A DNA stretch of 64,000 bases from Roseobacter litoralis Och 149 (GCF_000154785.2 NC_015730.1:4239501-4303500); one strand, 5' to 3'. Positions 17,459 to 28,224 are shown, numbered from the stretch's first letter. Translations and numbers: made by a program. Notes: generated by a model from the letters alone, not told the origin.

Positions 17459-19933
17459 ATGAGCGATACTGACGGCAAAAAAACTCTGGGTCTTCGCGGC
17501 GGTGCGCCGCGTCCAGGCAACGTAAAGCAAAGCTTTAGCCACGGGCGGACCAAAAACGTCGTGGTGGAGACCAAGCGCAAGCGCGTTGTGGTGCCCAAAG
17601 CAGGTGCGACGACGTCGGCAGGTGGTAAAGCACCCATCGGGGATCCCTCCAGACGACCCGCCGGAATTTCCGATGCGGAGATGGAGCGCCGCCTGAAAGC
17701 GGTCAAAGCGGCGAAAGCACGTGAGGTCGAAGAAGAAGCGGCCCGTGTTGCCGAAGAGAAAGCGCGTGCCGAAGACCGCGAGCGCCGTCGTGCCGAACAG
17801 GAAGAACGCGAACGTGCGGAACGTGAGCGTGAGGAAAGCCTGAAAGCCAAGGCCGAAGAAGACAAGCGCCGCAAGGACGAGGCCGAAGCTGCTGCCAAAG
17901 CTGCCGCAGCGCCAGCCGCCGAACCTGTTGTTCAGCGCCCTGCAGCCAAAACAGGGCCAGAGCCAGCACAACGGAAACAACAAGATCGTGACCGTGAAAA
18001 CAAACGGGGCGGCAAGGGCAACGACGATAGCCGCCGGTCCGGTAAACTGACGCTGAATCAAGCGCTTGCCGGGGGTGAAGGCGGTCGTCAACGCTCAATG
18101 GCGGCGATGAAGCGCAAGCAGGAACGCGCACGCCAAAAAGCGATGGGCGGTCAGGTCGAGCGTGAAAAGGTCGTGCGCGATGTGCAGGTGCCTGAGGCGA
18201 TTGTCGTCTCTGAACTTGCGAACCGCATGTCCGAAAAGGTCGGCGAAGTCGTCAAGGCGTTGATGAACAACGGCATGATGGTGACACAAAACCAGGCGAT
18301 TGATGCGGATACAGCTGAGCTGATCGTTCAGGAATTCGGCCACAGAATCGTGCGCGTTTCCGATGCTGACGTTGAAGATGTCATCAAGGAAATCGAAGAT
18401 GACGATGCCGATCTCAAGACGCGCCCACCGGTTGTTACGATCATGGGCCATGTCGATCACGGCAAGACATCTCTGCTGGACGCCATAAGAAAAGCCAAAG
18501 TCGTCGCGGGCGAAGCTGGCGGAATCACGCAGCATATCGGGGCCTATCAGGTCAAAACAGACAGTGGTCAGTTGTTGAGCTTTCTCGACACGCCCGGTCA
18601 CGCGGCCTTTACGTCGATGCGGTCCCGTGGTGCACAGGTGACAGATATTGTCGTGCTTGTCGTTGCTGCTGATGACGCGGTTATGCCGCAAACCATCGAA
18701 GCGATTAACCACGCCAAAGCTGCTAACGTGCCGATGATCGTGGCGATCAACAAGATTGACCGCCCGGCGGCTGATCCGACCAAAGTGCGTACGGATCTGT
18801 TGCAGCACGAGGTTATCGTTGAGCAGATGTCTGGTGAGGTTCAGGACGTTGAAGTGTCTGCGATCACCGGGCAAGGTCTTGATGAGCTGCTAGAGGCGAT
18901 CGCCCTTCAGGCAGAGCTTCTTGAACTCAAGGCCAATCCGAACCGTGCGGCGCAAGGTGCTGTTATCGAAGCACAACTTGACGTTGGTCGGGGACCTGTT
19001 GCGACTGTTCTGGTTCAGAACGGGACGCTGCGCCAAGGCGATATCTTTGTCGTCGGGGAGCAGTACGGCAAGGTGCGCGCGCTGATCAACGATCAGGGTG
19101 AACGCGTCAAGGAGGCCGGTCCATCCGTTCCGGTTGAGGTGCTTGGCCTAAATGGCACGCCCGAGGCTGGCGATGTTCTGAACGTGACATCAACCGAAGC
19201 GCAGGCGCGCGAAATCGCGTCTTATCGTGCCAATGCAGCCAAAGACAAACGTGCGGCGGCGGGTGCTGCAACGACGCTTGAACAGTTGATGGCGAACGCC
19301 AAGGCGGACGAAGACGTCAGCGAGCTGCCGATTCTGGTGAAAGCGGATGTGCAGGGCTCTGCCGAAGCGATCGTACAGGCGATGGAGAAAATCGGTAATG
19401 ATGAAGTGCGCGTGCGGGTTTTGCATTCGGGCGTTGGTGCGATCACCGAAACCGACGTGGGTTTGGCAGAAGCGTCGGGCGCACCGATCATGGGCTTCAA
19501 CGTGCGGGCGAACACGTCTGCCCGAAACACAGCTAACCAGAAAGGCGTCGAGCTGCGCTATTATTCAATCATCTACGATCTGGTCGATGATGTGAAAGCG
19601 GCTGCATCTGGGTTGCTATCGGCGGAAATCCGCGAGAATTTCATCGGGTATGCGACCATCAAAGAGGTGTTCAAGGTGACCGGCGTCGGCAAAGTCGCGG
19701 GTTGTCTGGTGACCGAAGGTGTCGCGCGCCGTTCGGCAGGTGTGCGTTTGCTGCGTGACAACGTGGTGATCCATGAAGGAACGCTCAAGACGCTCAAGCG
19801 CTTCAAAGACGAAGTAGCTGAGGTCCAGTCTGGTCAGGAATGCGGTATGGCGTTCGAGAACTACGACGATATCCGGCCCGATGACGTGATCGAAATCTTC
19901 GAGCGTGAAGAGATTACGCGGACCCTGACCTAA
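17459..19933 (+). CDS. infB: Translation initiation factor IF-2
   Basis: An 824-residue GTPase bringing initiator tRNA to the 30S subunit. It has a long, charged, low-complexity N-terminal region (about residues 80-190, rich in Glu/Arg/Ala), an IF2 N-domain near 230, the G domain with [10 protein letters not shown] (about 330), DTPGHAAF and NKID, then domains II-IV. Length agrees with other alphaproteobacterial IF-2. It is the last gene of the operon and is followed by a strong terminator. Confidence 0.97.
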   Translation: MSDTDGKKTLGLRGGAPRPGNVKQSFSHGRTKNVVVETKRKRVVVPKAGATTSAGGKAPIGDPSRRPAGISDAEMERRLKAVKAAKAREVEEEAARVAEEKARAEDRERRRAEQEERERAEREREESLKAKAEEDKRRKDEAEAAAKAAAAPAAEPVVQRPAAKTGPEPAQRKQQDRDRENKRGGKGNDDSRRSGKLTLNQALAGGEGGRQRSMAAMKRKQERARQKAMGGQVEREKVVRDVQVPEAIVVSELANRMSEKVGEVVKALMNNGMMVTQNQAIDADTAELIVQEFGHRIVRVSDADVEDVIKEIEDDDADLKTRPPVVTIMGHVDHGKTSLLDAIRKAKVVAGEAGGITQHIGAYQVKTDSGQLLSFLDTPGHAAFTSMRSRGAQVTDIVVLVVAADDAVMPQTIEAINHAKAANVPMIVAINKIDRPAADPTKVRTDLLQHEVIVEQMSGEVQDVEVSAITGQGLDELLEAIALQAELLELKANPNRAAQGAVIEAQLDVGRGPVATVLVQNGTLRQGDIFVVGEQYGKVRALINDQGERVKEAGPSVPVEVLGLNGTPEAGDVLNVTSTEAQAREIASYRANAAKDKRAAAGAATTLEQLMANAKADEDVSELPILVKADVQGSAEAIVQAMEKIGNDEVRVRVLHSGVGAITETDVGLAEASGAPIMGFNVRANTSARNTANQKGVELRYYSIIYDLVDDVKAAASGLLSAEIRENFIGYATIKEVFKVTGVGKVAGCLVTEGVARRSAGVRLLRDNVVIHEGTLKTLKRFKDEVAEVQSGQECGMAFENYDDIRPDDVIEIFEREEITRTLT

Positions 19934-19956
19934 AAGACCGTCAACTAAATACAAAA

Positions 19957-19984
19957 AGAGGCAGCTTTTACGCTGCCTCTTTTC
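19957..19984 (+). terminator. Rho-independent terminator of the rimP-infB operon
   Basis: A perfect 9-bp stem AGAGGCAGC/GCTGCCTCT with loop TTTTAC, preceded by five A and followed by TTT. It sits 24 bp after the infB stop codon. Confidence 0.88.
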
Positions 19985-20012
19985 GTTTCTATTCCGTACC
20001 CTTCTGTCCTAG

Positions 20013-20147
20013 TCAGGCGGCTTTTGTGACCGGCATGCCTGCGTAGGTGGTGTTATTTACTCTTACGACAATCCTACCATCAGGCAGCGCCCGCACATAG
20101 GTTCCTTGAACAGATATCGTACTGCCTTGAGTTATTGTCCGTAGCAT
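20013..20147 (-). CDS. 44-residue conserved-looking small protein, unknown function
   Basis: ATG 20147 is preceded by GGGGAGGAGAG, a very strong ribosome site, and by a promoter and operator-like palindrome. The product begins MLRTITQGSTISVQGTYV and alternates short beta-type stretches (TISVQGTYV, GRIVVRVNN, TTYAGMPV), compatible with a small beta-barrel or nucleic-acid-binding fold. It has two Arg in the second strand, no cysteine and no signal peptide, so it is probably cytosolic. I do not recognise a family. It is downstream of mutT on the same strand but seems separately transcribed. Confidence 0.7.
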   Translation of the reverse strand: MLRTITQGSTISVQGTYVRALPDGRIVVRVNNTTYAGMPVTKAA

Positions 20148-20173
20148 GTCTCTCCTCCCCAGGATAATGACAC

Positions 20174-20227
20174 GATTCAAATCTAGGTTGTATCTCAAAA
20201 CTTGTCACACATTTGATTCAAATGTGT
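20174..20227 (-). promoter_or_regulatory. Promoter and operator-like sites of the 44-residue protein gene
   Basis: On the minus strand -35 GTGACA (20203-20208) and -10 TAGATT (20180-20185) are 17 bp apart. A perfect 10-bp inverted repeat with 1-bp centre (20207-20227, half-site ACACATTTGA) overlaps the -35 by two bases. A 9-mer GATTCAAAT occurs in the palindrome (20215-20223) and again over the -10 (20174-20182), 41 bp apart. Confidence 0.55.
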
Positions 20228-20266
20228 TAACAAATTTATCTTTTTCGGCACTTTTTTACCGGAATC

Positions 20267-20665
20267 TTAAAGAAGATCTCGCAAAACCGGGATCAGCGGT
20301 AGGTCTGCGGCGGGCATCGGGTAGTTTTTAAGGTCTTTTGCAAATACCCATTTCAAGGATTGATTCTCTTTGGGCATGGGCGTGCCTTCCCATTTTCGAC
20401 AGGCGAAAAGGGGCATGAGCAAATGAAAATCATCATACCTATGGCTGGCAAAGGTTAAGGGGGCCAGGCAGGATTGCCATGTGTTGATCCCCAGTTCTTC
20501 TTCCAACTCCCGGATCAAGGCGTGTTCAGGTGTCTCACCCGACTCGACTTTGCCGCCGGGGAATTCCCACAGACCGGCCATTGATTTACCCTCTGGCCGT
20601 TGCGCTAGCAAAATGCGTCCGTCAATGTCGATTAACGCGACGGCGGACACCAGAACAGTTTTCAT
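20267..20665 (-). CDS. mutT: 8-oxo-dGTP diphosphatase (Nudix hydrolase MutT)
   Basis: A 132-residue Nudix enzyme with a complete Nudix box: GGKVESGETPEHALIREL continuing into EEELGI (residues 37-60). The flanking MAGLWEFPGG is typical of MutT. It hydrolyses 8-oxo-dGTP to prevent A:T to C:G transversions. It follows argJ by 18 bp on the same strand, an arrangement common in this order. Confidence 0.93.
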   Translation of the reverse strand: MKTVLVSAVALIDIDGRILLAQRPEGKSMAGLWEFPGGKVESGETPEHALIRELEEELGINTWQSCLAPLTFASHRYDDFHLLMPLFACRKWEGTPMPKENQSLKWVFAKDLKNYPMPAADLPLIPVLRDLL

Positions 20666-20683
20666 GTCATAACCTTTGCAGTG

Positions 20684-21910
20684 TCAGGACCGATAGTCCG
20701 CGTTTATTTCGATGTACCCATGGGTCAGGTCACATGTCCAAACGGTCGCCTCGCCAGACCCTAACCCGATATCGGCGTGAATGCGGATATTTTGCCCCTT
20801 CATATGCGCGGCAGCATCCGCTTCGACATAATCCGGGTTAACCCAGCCCTCTTTGGCGACCATAATATCGCCAAAATTGATCGACAGCCGGTCGCGGTCC
20901 GCCGGAGCGCCTGATTTGCCAATCGCCATGACAACGCGCCCCCAATTGGGGTCTTCACCGGCGATGGCCGTCTTGACCAAAGGCGAATTGGCGACCGACA
21001 AGGCATGCGTCTTTGCATCCCTGTCTGATGCGGCTCCAGTTACGGTGATTTCGACAAACTTGGTTGCGCCCTCCCCGTCCTTAACGACCAAGTGGGCGAG
21101 TTCTTGCATTACGCCGTGCAACGCATCGCTGAACGTCTGGCTGTCATCCACGGCGACGCCCGATGCACCCGTGGCACAGACCAACAGGCTGTCTGATGTG
21201 GATGTGTCGCTGTCTACGGTGATGCAGTTGAAGGTGTTTTCGTTGTGGGCGGCGACGAGTGTCTGCAGATTGGCCTGATCAATTTTGCCATCCGTAAAGA
21301 TATAGACCAACATGGTCGCCATATCAGGCGCGATCATCCCCGAACCCTTGGCAATGCCCGCAATAGAGACTGTTTCCCCTGCAACCTCAACGGAAGCCGT
21401 CGCGCCCTTGGCGAAGGTGTCGGTCGTCATGATTGCCGAGGCGGCGGCCTCCATGGCGGCAGGATCGAGCGTCGCGGCCAGTGTTTCGAGGCGGTCGGTA
21501 ATGCGCTCAAAGGGCAACGGCTCACCGATCACCCCGGTTGATGCGGTGAACACGCGGGCCTCTGGCAGATCACACGCGCGCGCCGAAGCACTCACGATCC
21601 GGGCGACCGCGTCCAGCCCATTGCGCCCGGTGAACGCATTTGAATTGCCCGAGTTCACCAGAATGGCCGCACCATCAGGCGTTGGCCCTCCCAATTTACG
21701 CTGGCAGTCCAGAACGGGCGCGGAGCGGGTTGCCGACTGCGTAAAGACACCGGCAACCGCCGTTCCGGGTGCCAATTTGGCCAGCATTACGTCGGCGCGA
21801 CCTTCGTATTTGACCCCGGCAGCAACGGTTGAAAACGAAACACCGTCGATGATCGGCATCTTTGGAAACGCCTCAGGCGCCAATGGCGAAACAGCGGTAA
21901 TCTTGGCCAT
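20684..21910 (-). CDS. argJ: Bifunctional ornithine acetyltransferase/N-acetylglutamate synthase
   Basis: A 408-residue ArgJ-fold enzyme transferring acetyl between acetylornithine and glutamate in arginine synthesis. It self-cleaves before the nucleophilic threonine, seen as Thr199 in DMATML, with the oxyanion TGVIGE near residue 125 and the conserved GNSNAFTG. Whether it also uses acetyl-CoA (bifunctional form) cannot be told from sequence. It lies 6 bp after the parvulin gene, so the two are co-transcribed. Confidence 0.96.
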   Translation of the reverse strand: MAKITAVSPLAPEAFPKMPIIDGVSFSTVAAGVKYEGRADVMLAKLAPGTAVAGVFTQSATRSAPVLDCQRKLGGPTPDGAAILVNSGNSNAFTGRNGLDAVARIVSASARACDLPEARVFTASTGVIGEPLPFERITDRLETLAATLDPAAMEAAASAIMTTDTFAKGATASVEVAGETVSIAGIAKGSGMIAPDMATMLVYIFTDGKIDQANLQTLVAAHNENTFNCITVDSDTSTSDSLLVCATGASGVAVDDSQTFSDALHGVMQELAHLVVKDGEGATKFVEITVTGAASDRDAKTHALSVANSPLVKTAIAGEDPNWGRVVMAIGKSGAPADRDRLSINFGDIMVAKEGWVNPDYVEADAAAHMKGQNIRIHADIGLGSGEATVWTCDLTHGYIEINADYRS

Positions 21911-21916
21911 GCGCTG

Positions 21917-22774
21917 CTATTCCAACAGATCCAGTCGGTTGATCAATTCGACCTTCTCATCCGTGTTCTCAAAAGGGCTGACCTGAATGTCTGCTTCATC
22001 GGCTGCGGCGGCTATGATGGTTGCGGCAGCTTCGCTTGCAAGGCGTGACTGTATGCCTTCCCGCGCTTGCTCAAGCGTCGGGATCTCTTTTTTCCGCGTG
22101 TCATTGAGGACAATCACGTGCCAGCCAAACTGCGTTTCAACCGGATCAGAGACTTCTCCGACTTCCAGCGCAATGGTAGCGGCTTCAAAGCTCGGGACCA
22201 TCATGCCGGTGCCGAACCATCCCAACTCGCCGCCATTCGGTCCGGACGGGCCTGTCGATTTTTCCCGCGCGGTTGCCGCGAAATTCGCACCAGCGTCGAT
22301 CGCCTCTTTCACCGCAATGGCTTCTTCTTCGGTTTCGAGCAGAATATGTGAGGCGTTGAATTCCTCTTCGGGGTCGATGTTGCCAAATTCTGCATCATAG
22401 GCCGCCTGAATATCCTCTTCGGTGATGGCCTGTTCCAGCGCGATCTCGATTGCCTTGGCAGCCTTCAGTGAGCGTTCCTGATTGTCCAGCGCCATCGCCT
22501 CCCCTGCGGATAGGCTTTCGATTCCCTGTGCCAGTGCCGTTTGCTGAACGAGCTGTTCAAGAAGACCGTTCCAGAGTTGATCAGCAGGTATTTGATTGTA
22601 CCGTTCATCCAGCGTGGCGCGCGCCGCGATCATGTGACCCAGCTTGATGTCTTCACCGTTCACCGACGCGACAACCGTGTCCGCCGTGTAGGTAACTTCA
22701 TCTTGTGCAACCACAGGGGCAGCAATCGCTGCGGTCAACGCGGAAAAAGCCAGAATTCTGAGATGTTTTTGCAT
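21917..22774 (-). CDS. Periplasmic peptidyl-prolyl isomerase (parvulin, PpiC type)
   Basis: 285 residues with a Sec signal (LRILAFSALTAAIAAPVVAQ), an N-terminal helical SurA-like chaperone region and a parvulin domain at about 135-235 (ASHILLETEEEA, GPNGGELGWFG, VETQFGWHVI). It helps outer-membrane proteins fold in the periplasm. It is divergent from secA, so an export translocase and an envelope foldase share one 174-bp control region. Confidence 0.93.
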   Translation of the reverse strand: MQKHLRILAFSALTAAIAAPVVAQDEVTYTADTVVASVNGEDIKLGHMIAARATLDERYNQIPADQLWNGLLEQLVQQTALAQGIESLSAGEAMALDNQERSLKAAKAIEIALEQAITEEDIQAAYDAEFGNIDPEEEFNASHILLETEEEAIAVKEAIDAGANFAATAREKSTGPSGPNGGELGWFGTGMMVPSFEAATIALEVGEVSDPVETQFGWHVIVLNDTRKKEIPTLEQAREGIQSRLASEAAATIIAAAADEADIQVSPFENTDEKVELINRLDLLE

Positions 22775-22812
22775 GTAATCGTCCTATGAGGGGGCCGCGA
22801 CGGGGCGCGACA

Positions 22813-22841
22813 TTGACACGGTTTGGCGCGACCCTTACATC
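22813..22841 (+). promoter_or_regulatory. Candidate secA promoter
   Basis: A perfect -35 TTGACA (22813-22818), a 17-bp spacer and a weak -10 TACATC (22836-22841), about 108 bp before the secA ATG. The rest of the 22775-22948 gap shows no terminator or riboswitch that I recognise. Confidence 0.45.
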
Positions 22842-22948
22842 CCGCGTGTGGCGCTGCAAGAGTGTAGCGTTTAATAACTTTCTATGGGCTGCGTCGCAGA
22901 CGAGCAAGCAGATCAGCACCTGCCCGTATCACTTCGGCTGGAGAACGC

Positions 22949-25663
22949 ATGCTGGGCATCGGAACTATTTCAAAAAAGATCTTTGGCTCGCCCAACGACC
23001 GTAAAGTTAAAGCGACCCGTCCTGTCATTGCCCAGATCAATGCGCTTGAACCTGAGTTTGAAAAACTCAGTGATGAGGGGATAAAGGAAAAGACCGAAGA
23101 GCTGCGCAAACGTGCACTGGAGGGGGAAAGCCTCGATGCGCTGTTGCCCGAAGCCTTTGCCAATTGCCGGGAAGCAGCACGCCGTGCCTTGGGGCTGCGT
23201 GCCTTTGATACCCAGTTGATGGGGGCCATGTTCCTGCATCAGGGTAACATCGCCGAACAGAAAACGGGCGAAGGTAAGACGCTGACCGCGACATTTGCCG
23301 CATATCTCAACGGTCTGACGGGCCGTGGCGTGCACATCGTGACGGTCAATGAATATCTGGCAAAACGCGATGCCGCATGGATGGGCAGCGTCTTTGGCGC
23401 GCTGGGTCTGACAACCGGTGTGGCTTATTCCGAGATGCCGGAAGATGAAAAGCGCGTCGCCTACGCCAGCGATATCACCTACGCGACCAATAATGAGCTT
23501 GGGTTTGACTATCTGCGCGACAATATGAAATCCGAGCTGGATCAGATTTATCAAAAACAGCATAATTTCGCCATTGTGGACGAAGTTGACAGCATTCTGA
23601 TCGACGAAGCGCGCACGCCTTTGATCATTTCAGGACCGTCTCAGGACCGTTCCGAGATGTACAAAACCGTCGATGTGGTGATCCCTCAGGTCAGTGATGA
23701 GCATTTTGAACTGGATGAGAAAACCCGCAACGTCACCTTTACGGATGAGGGCAACGAGTTTCTTGAAGAAATCCTGCACGCGCAGGGCCTCTTGGAAGAG
23801 GGCCAGTCGCTCTATGATCCGGAAAGCACAACGGTCGTTCACCACGTTAATCAGGGTCTGCGCGCGCATAAACTGTTTCAGCGCGACAAGGATTACATTG
23901 TGCGCGACGACAACATCGTTCTGATTGATGAATTCACGGGCCGTATGATGCCCGGACGTCGCTTGTCCGACGGGTTGCATCAGGCGATTGAGGCCAAGGA
24001 AGGCGTTGATATCAAGCCGGAAAACATCACGCTGGCCTCCGTCACTTTCCAGAACTATTTCCGCCTGTATGACAAGCTGTCCGGCATGACCGGAACGGCG
24101 TTAACCGAAGCCGAAGAATTCATGGAAATCTACGGGCTTGGCGTGGTCGAAGTGCCGACGAACAAGCCCATCGCGCGGGTTGACGAAGACGATCAGGTCT
24201 ATCGCACCGCACGCGAAAAATACGAAGCGATGCTGGAAAAGATCAAGGACAGCAACGCGAAAGGCCAGCCGGTTCTGGTTGGTACAACCTCGATCGAAAA
24301 ATCCGAGATGTTGAGCAATATGCTCAAAGAAGCGGGTATTACCCATAATGTTCTGAATGCGCGCCAGCACGAGCAGGAAGCGCAGATTGTGGCCGATGCG
24401 GGTAAATACGGCGCGGTTACGATTGCGACGAACATGGCGGGCCGTGGGACTGATATTCAGCTCGGCGGTAATGTTGATCTGCAGGTCATGAATGCGCTGA
24501 CAGAAGACCCCGATGCGGACCCCGAAGCTTTGCGCGCCAGCATCGAGGCGCAGCACGCCGATGAAAAGGCCAAGGTGCTTGCGGCGGGTGGTTTGTATGT
24601 TCTCGCCTCGGAACGCCACGAAAGCCGGCGAATCGACAACCAGCTGCGTGGTCGGTCCGGTCGTCAGGGGGATCCGGGTCGGTCGTCCTTCTTCTTGAGC
24701 CTCGAAGATGACCTTATGCGTATCTTCGGGTCGGAACGGTTGGAGAAAGTCCTCAAGACGCTTGGCCTCAAAGAGGGTGAGGCGATTGTGCACCCTTGGG
24801 TCAATAAATCACTCGAACGGGCGCAATCAAAGGTCGAAGGCCGCAACTTTGACATCCGCAAACAGCTGCTGAAATTCGACGACGTCATGAATGAGCAGCG
24901 CAAGGTGATCTTTGGTCAGCGCCGCGAGATCATGGAAGCCAAGGACCTGTCCGAGATCACGACGGATATGCGCCATCAGGTCATCGACGATTTCATCGAA
25001 CAATATCTGCCGCCTAATACCTACGCCGATCAATGGGATTCCGACGGTCTCTATGCGGCGGTTCAGGAGCAACTGGGCATTGATGTGCCCGTGATGGACT
25101 GGGTCGAGGAAGAAGGCGTGGATGACGAAGCCATCCGCGAACGTCTGGTCGAGGCGACAGACAGCATGATGACTGAAAAGGCCGGACAATTCGGCGCGGA
25201 AAACATGCGCAACATCGAAAAGCAGCTCTTGCTGCAGGCGATTGACACAAAGTGGCGTGAACACCTGCTGACGCTTGAGCATTTGCGCTCGGTTGTTGGG
25301 TTTCGCGGCTACGCGCAGCGTGACCCGCTTAACGAATACAAAAACGAATCCTTCCAGCTTTTCGAAACCATGCTGGACAGCCTTCGTGAGGACGTAACGC
25401 AAAAACTGTCGCAAATCCGCCCGATGACCGAAGAAGAACAACAGGCCATGATTGAACAGATCCGCGCGCAACAAGCTGCTGCGCAGGCGGCCGCCGCGGG
25501 TCCCACAATTTCGGCAGAGGCCGGGCCCGTCGCGGCGACGGCGGATACAGCTGTCGCATTTGACGAAAGCGATCAGTCAACTTGGGGCAATCCGGGCCGT
25601 AACGAACCTTGCCCCTGCGGATCGGGCAAGAAATTCAAACACTGTCACGGGCGGTTGATCTGA
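22949..25663 (+). CDS. secA: Preprotein translocase ATPase SecA
   Basis: A 904-residue motor driving Sec export. Visible: Walker A GEGKT (about residue 107), Walker [17 protein letters not shown] (about 210), [24 protein letters not shown], the helical scaffold region, and the C-terminal zinc motif [14 protein letters not shown] that binds SecB and lipids. ATG 22949 is preceded by GGAGAA. All domains are complete and no frameshift is visible. Confidence 0.98.
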   Translation: MLGIGTISKKIFGSPNDRKVKATRPVIAQINALEPEFEKLSDEGIKEKTEELRKRALEGESLDALLPEAFANCREAARRALGLRAFDTQLMGAMFLHQGNIAEQKTGEGKTLTATFAAYLNGLTGRGVHIVTVNEYLAKRDAAWMGSVFGALGLTTGVAYSEMPEDEKRVAYASDITYATNNELGFDYLRDNMKSELDQIYQKQHNFAIVDEVDSILIDEARTPLIISGPSQDRSEMYKTVDVVIPQVSDEHFELDEKTRNVTFTDEGNEFLEEILHAQGLLEEGQSLYDPESTTVVHHVNQGLRAHKLFQRDKDYIVRDDNIVLIDEFTGRMMPGRRLSDGLHQAIEAKEGVDIKPENITLASVTFQNYFRLYDKLSGMTGTALTEAEEFMEIYGLGVVEVPTNKPIARVDEDDQVYRTAREKYEAMLEKIKDSNAKGQPVLVGTTSIEKSEMLSNMLKEAGITHNVLNARQHEQEAQIVADAGKYGAVTIATNMAGRGTDIQLGGNVDLQVMNALTEDPDADPEALRASIEAQHADEKAKVLAAGGLYVLASERHESRRIDNQLRGRSGRQGDPGRSSFFLSLEDDLMRIFGSERLEKVLKTLGLKEGEAIVHPWVNKSLERAQSKVEGRNFDIRKQLLKFDDVMNEQRKVIFGQRREIMEAKDLSEITTDMRHQVIDDFIEQYLPPNTYADQWDSDGLYAAVQEQLGIDVPVMDWVEEEGVDDEAIRERLVEATDSMMTEKAGQFGAENMRNIEKQLLLQAIDTKWREHLLTLEHLRSVVGFRGYAQRDPLNEYKNESFQLFETMLDSLREDVTQKLSQIRPMTEEEQQAMIEQIRAQQAAAQAAAAGPTISAEAGPVAATADTAVAFDESDQSTWGNPGRNEPCPCGSGKKFKHCHGRLI

Positions 25664-25797
25664 GCGGTCTGATTTGGGTGCTGGTGTCACCTGTTGGGCC
25701 GCTCCCTGATCGGATGTACGTGTCTTTCCGGTGTTGAATAATTCGGCGCCAAGCCTGAAAGTCGCCCTTAAGTAGAAACTGCACAGGGCGGCCCAAT

Positions 25798-27357
25798 ATG
25801 GCGATGAAAACTGCGGTACTCGGCGCAGTGTTGTTCCTTTTCGGCAGTGCGGTCATTGCCGCAGCGCAGGACGTCACCCTAACGTCGCGCGACGGTCGTA
25901 TTGAGATCATGGGCGCTTTGATGGGTTATGACGGCGAATTCTATCGCCTTGATACGATTTATGGTGAGCTTACGATCGACGGGAGCGGTGTGACCTGCGA
26001 GGGCCCCGGATGCCCGCAACTCGAAGACTTCGTCGCGGAGTTGTCGATATCAGGCTCAGCAACGATGGGTTCCGTACTGATGCCCGCGCTGGTGGAGGGG
26101 TTTGCACAGCGCAATGGCTATGAAGCGCAGCGTGAAACCCTTGATGCCACGCATTTTAACTATTCTCTGACTGACCCCGGCACGTCAAAGCGGGCCGCTG
26201 TTTTCAGATTTCGAATCACAACCACAGACGAAGGTTTCGCGGATCTCTTGGCCAATGAGGCGGATGTGGTGATGTCCTTGCGCGAAATAACCGCGGATGA
26301 AAAGCAGCGCGCTTACGAGGCGGGTATGGGGGATATGACGGACCAGAACCGGTCCCGTGTGCTTGCCCTGGACGCCATCCTGCCCATTGTTTCGCCGCAA
26401 AACCCGGTGCAAGAGATCTCTCCGTTAGATCTGGCGCTGTCGTTTGCGGGTGAGATCGACAATTGGGCGCTTTTGGGCGGCCCTGATGCGCCGATATCCG
26501 TGTATGCGCCTGACGCGCAAACAGGTCTCGCCCAGGCGGCCAACGATGGCATTCTGTCGCCTGCCGATCTTGGCATGTCTGATGATGTGATCCGCGTGAC
26601 AGGCGGGGATGCCATGGCTGTTGCCGTCGCCAGTGATCCCTTTGCCCTGGGCCTTGCGAGTTTCGCTGAGATTGGAAACGCCCAACCGTTGGTCTTGAAA
26701 GGCACCTGTGGGGGCGTGTTGCGCGCGACGCGGCGCTCGATAAAAACGGCGGATTATCCGCTTACGGCGCCGATGTTTTTATACACGCCCGCGCGTCGCT
26801 TGCCCAAAGTCGCGCGGGAATTTCTGGCTTTCGCGCAAAGTTCTGCGGCGCAGGCTGTGATCAGGCGTTCTGGGTTTGTGGATCAGGCACCCGAAGAGGT
26901 CCCGATCACGCAGCAAGGTGACCGCCTTGCCAACGCAATTGCCGCCGCCGGGGCCGAGATACCGTTGTCAGAATTACAACGGATTGTTCAGCGGTTGGGT
27001 GGAATGAAACGCCTAACCACCTCGTTTCGTTTTGAGGCCGGGTCGGCGCGATTAGATGCACAATCGCGTTCAAACGTCGTGCAACTGGCCCATGACCTTG
27101 AACAGGGTCGGTTTGACGCGCGCCAGATGATTTTTGTGGGGTTCAGTGATGGGCAGGGATCGGCAGAGGCCAATATGGAAATTGCATTATCGCGCGCCAA
27201 TTCCGTTGCGGACGCTGTTCGTACCAAGGCCGAAACGGCGGATTTGATGCAGATTGATATGCAGGTGGATGCGTTCGGCGAGGCCATGCCTCTGGCCTGT
27301 GACGACAGTGTTTGGGGACGTCAGGCGAACCGCCGGGTCGAAGTCTGGGTGCGGTAA
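25798..27357 (+). CDS. PstS-like binding domain fused to C-terminal OmpA domain
   Basis: 519 residues with a signal peptide (AVLGAVLFLFGSAVIAAAQD). After about 80 residues comes a phosphate-binding-protein-like domain (LSISGSATMGSVLMPALVEGF, then VVMSLREI and FLYTPARRLPKVAREFLAF). The last about 120 residues form an OmpA peptidoglycan-binding domain (TTSFRFEAGSARLD, GFSDGQGSAEANMEIALSRA, NRRVEVWV). The product should sit in the periplasm anchored to peptidoglycan. No transport genes are adjacent, so ligand sensing or scaffolding is more likely than uptake (inference). ATG 25804 is an alternative start. Confidence 0.85.
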   Translation: MAMKTAVLGAVLFLFGSAVIAAAQDVTLTSRDGRIEIMGALMGYDGEFYRLDTIYGELTIDGSGVTCEGPGCPQLEDFVAELSISGSATMGSVLMPALVEGFAQRNGYEAQRETLDATHFNYSLTDPGTSKRAAVFRFRITTTDEGFADLLANEADVVMSLREITADEKQRAYEAGMGDMTDQNRSRVLALDAILPIVSPQNPVQEISPLDLALSFAGEIDNWALLGGPDAPISVYAPDAQTGLAQAANDGILSPADLGMSDDVIRVTGGDAMAVAVASDPFALGLASFAEIGNAQPLVLKGTCGGVLRATRRSIKTADYPLTAPMFLYTPARRLPKVAREFLAFAQSSAAQAVIRRSGFVDQAPEEVPITQQGDRLANAIAAAGAEIPLSELQRIVQRLGGMKRLTTSFRFEAGSARLDAQSRSNVVQLAHDLEQGRFDARQMIFVGFSDGQGSAEANMEIALSRANSVADAVRTKAETADLMQIDMQVDAFGEAMPLACDDSVWGRQANRRVEVWVR

Positions 27358-27361
27358 AAGG

Positions 27362-28123
27362 TCAAAGATACCCTTCGGCGCGAAAGCTCAATTCGGTCGA
27401 TTTACCGATGATCAGGTGGTCGTGCAACGTCAATCCTAAGGTTTGGCAGGCTGCGTTGATCTGATCCGTCATTGAGATATCCGACTGCGACGGCGTTGGG
27501 TCGCCGGAAGGATGGTTGTGCACAAGAATGAGCGCGCTGGCGTTGAGTTCCAAAGCGCGTTTTGCGACCTCTCTTGGATAGACGGGAACGTGATCCACGG
27601 TGCCTTTGGCCTGTTCCTCATCCGCAATCACGGTGTTTTTCCGATCCAGAAAAAGAACGCGAAACTGTTCCGTTTCGCGGTGCGCCATCGTCGTGTGGCA
27701 GTAATCAAGCAAAGCGTCCCATCCACTGAGCACATGACGTTGTAGAACACGCGACCGGGCCATGCGATGCGCCGCTGCTTCAACGATTTTCAATTCGGTG
27801 ATGATGGCATCCCCAACGCCTTTGATGTCGCGCAAGCGCTGCGGGGAGGCGGTGATCACCCGATTAAAATCTCCGAAACGTTCAAGCAGCGTTCGCGCCA
27901 GCGGTTTCACGTCGCGGCGGGGAATGGCGCGAAACAAGACGAGTTCGAGCAGTTCATAATCCGGCATAGCATTTGCCCCGCCTTCCATGAAACGCGTCCG
28001 AAGCCGTTGCCGGTGATCGACCATGTAGGACGGGGTTTTTCCCGGAGGTACGGCGACCGGCTCGGCCTCATCAAACAGGAATGCTTGCGGCGCCTCGGCG
28101 AAGGTATTTGGGTCCTGGCTCAT
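27362..28123 (-). CDS. radC: RadC family protein (JAB/MPN+ domain)
   Basis: 253 residues. An N-terminal helix-hairpin-helix region (LRDIKGVGDAIITELK) precedes the JAB/MPN+ metalloprotease-like domain with LVHNHPSGDPTPSQSD, the intact JAMM zinc motif. Despite the name, a DNA-repair role is doubtful in the literature and the substrate is unknown. It is convergent with the OmpA fusion gene, with only 4 bp between the stop codons. The N-terminal about 35 residues are poorly conserved-looking, so the true start may be internal. Confidence 0.93.
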   Translation of the reverse strand: MSQDPNTFAEAPQAFLFDEAEPVAVPPGKTPSYMVDHRQRLRTRFMEGGANAMPDYELLELVLFRAIPRRDVKPLARTLLERFGDFNRVITASPQRLRDIKGVGDAIITELKIVEAAAHRMARSRVLQRHVLSGWDALLDYCHTTMAHRETEQFRVLFLDRKNTVIADEEQAKGTVDHVPVYPREVAKRALELNASALILVHNHPSGDPTPSQSDISMTDQINAACQTLGLTLHDHLIIGKSTELSFRAEGYL

Positions 28124-28224
28124 CGGAGCAGGGTAGCGGCATCATGGTTTCTGATTGGTTAAAGCATCAGGATTCTGGAGCGAACTTGATCTGTCCGCTC
28201 CAATTAGGAAAACCACCGGTGAAC

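Noticed and set aside
25664..25797. secA terminator from the inverted repeat GAGCGG/CCGCTC
   Set aside because: The loop is about 30 nt and no T-run follows.
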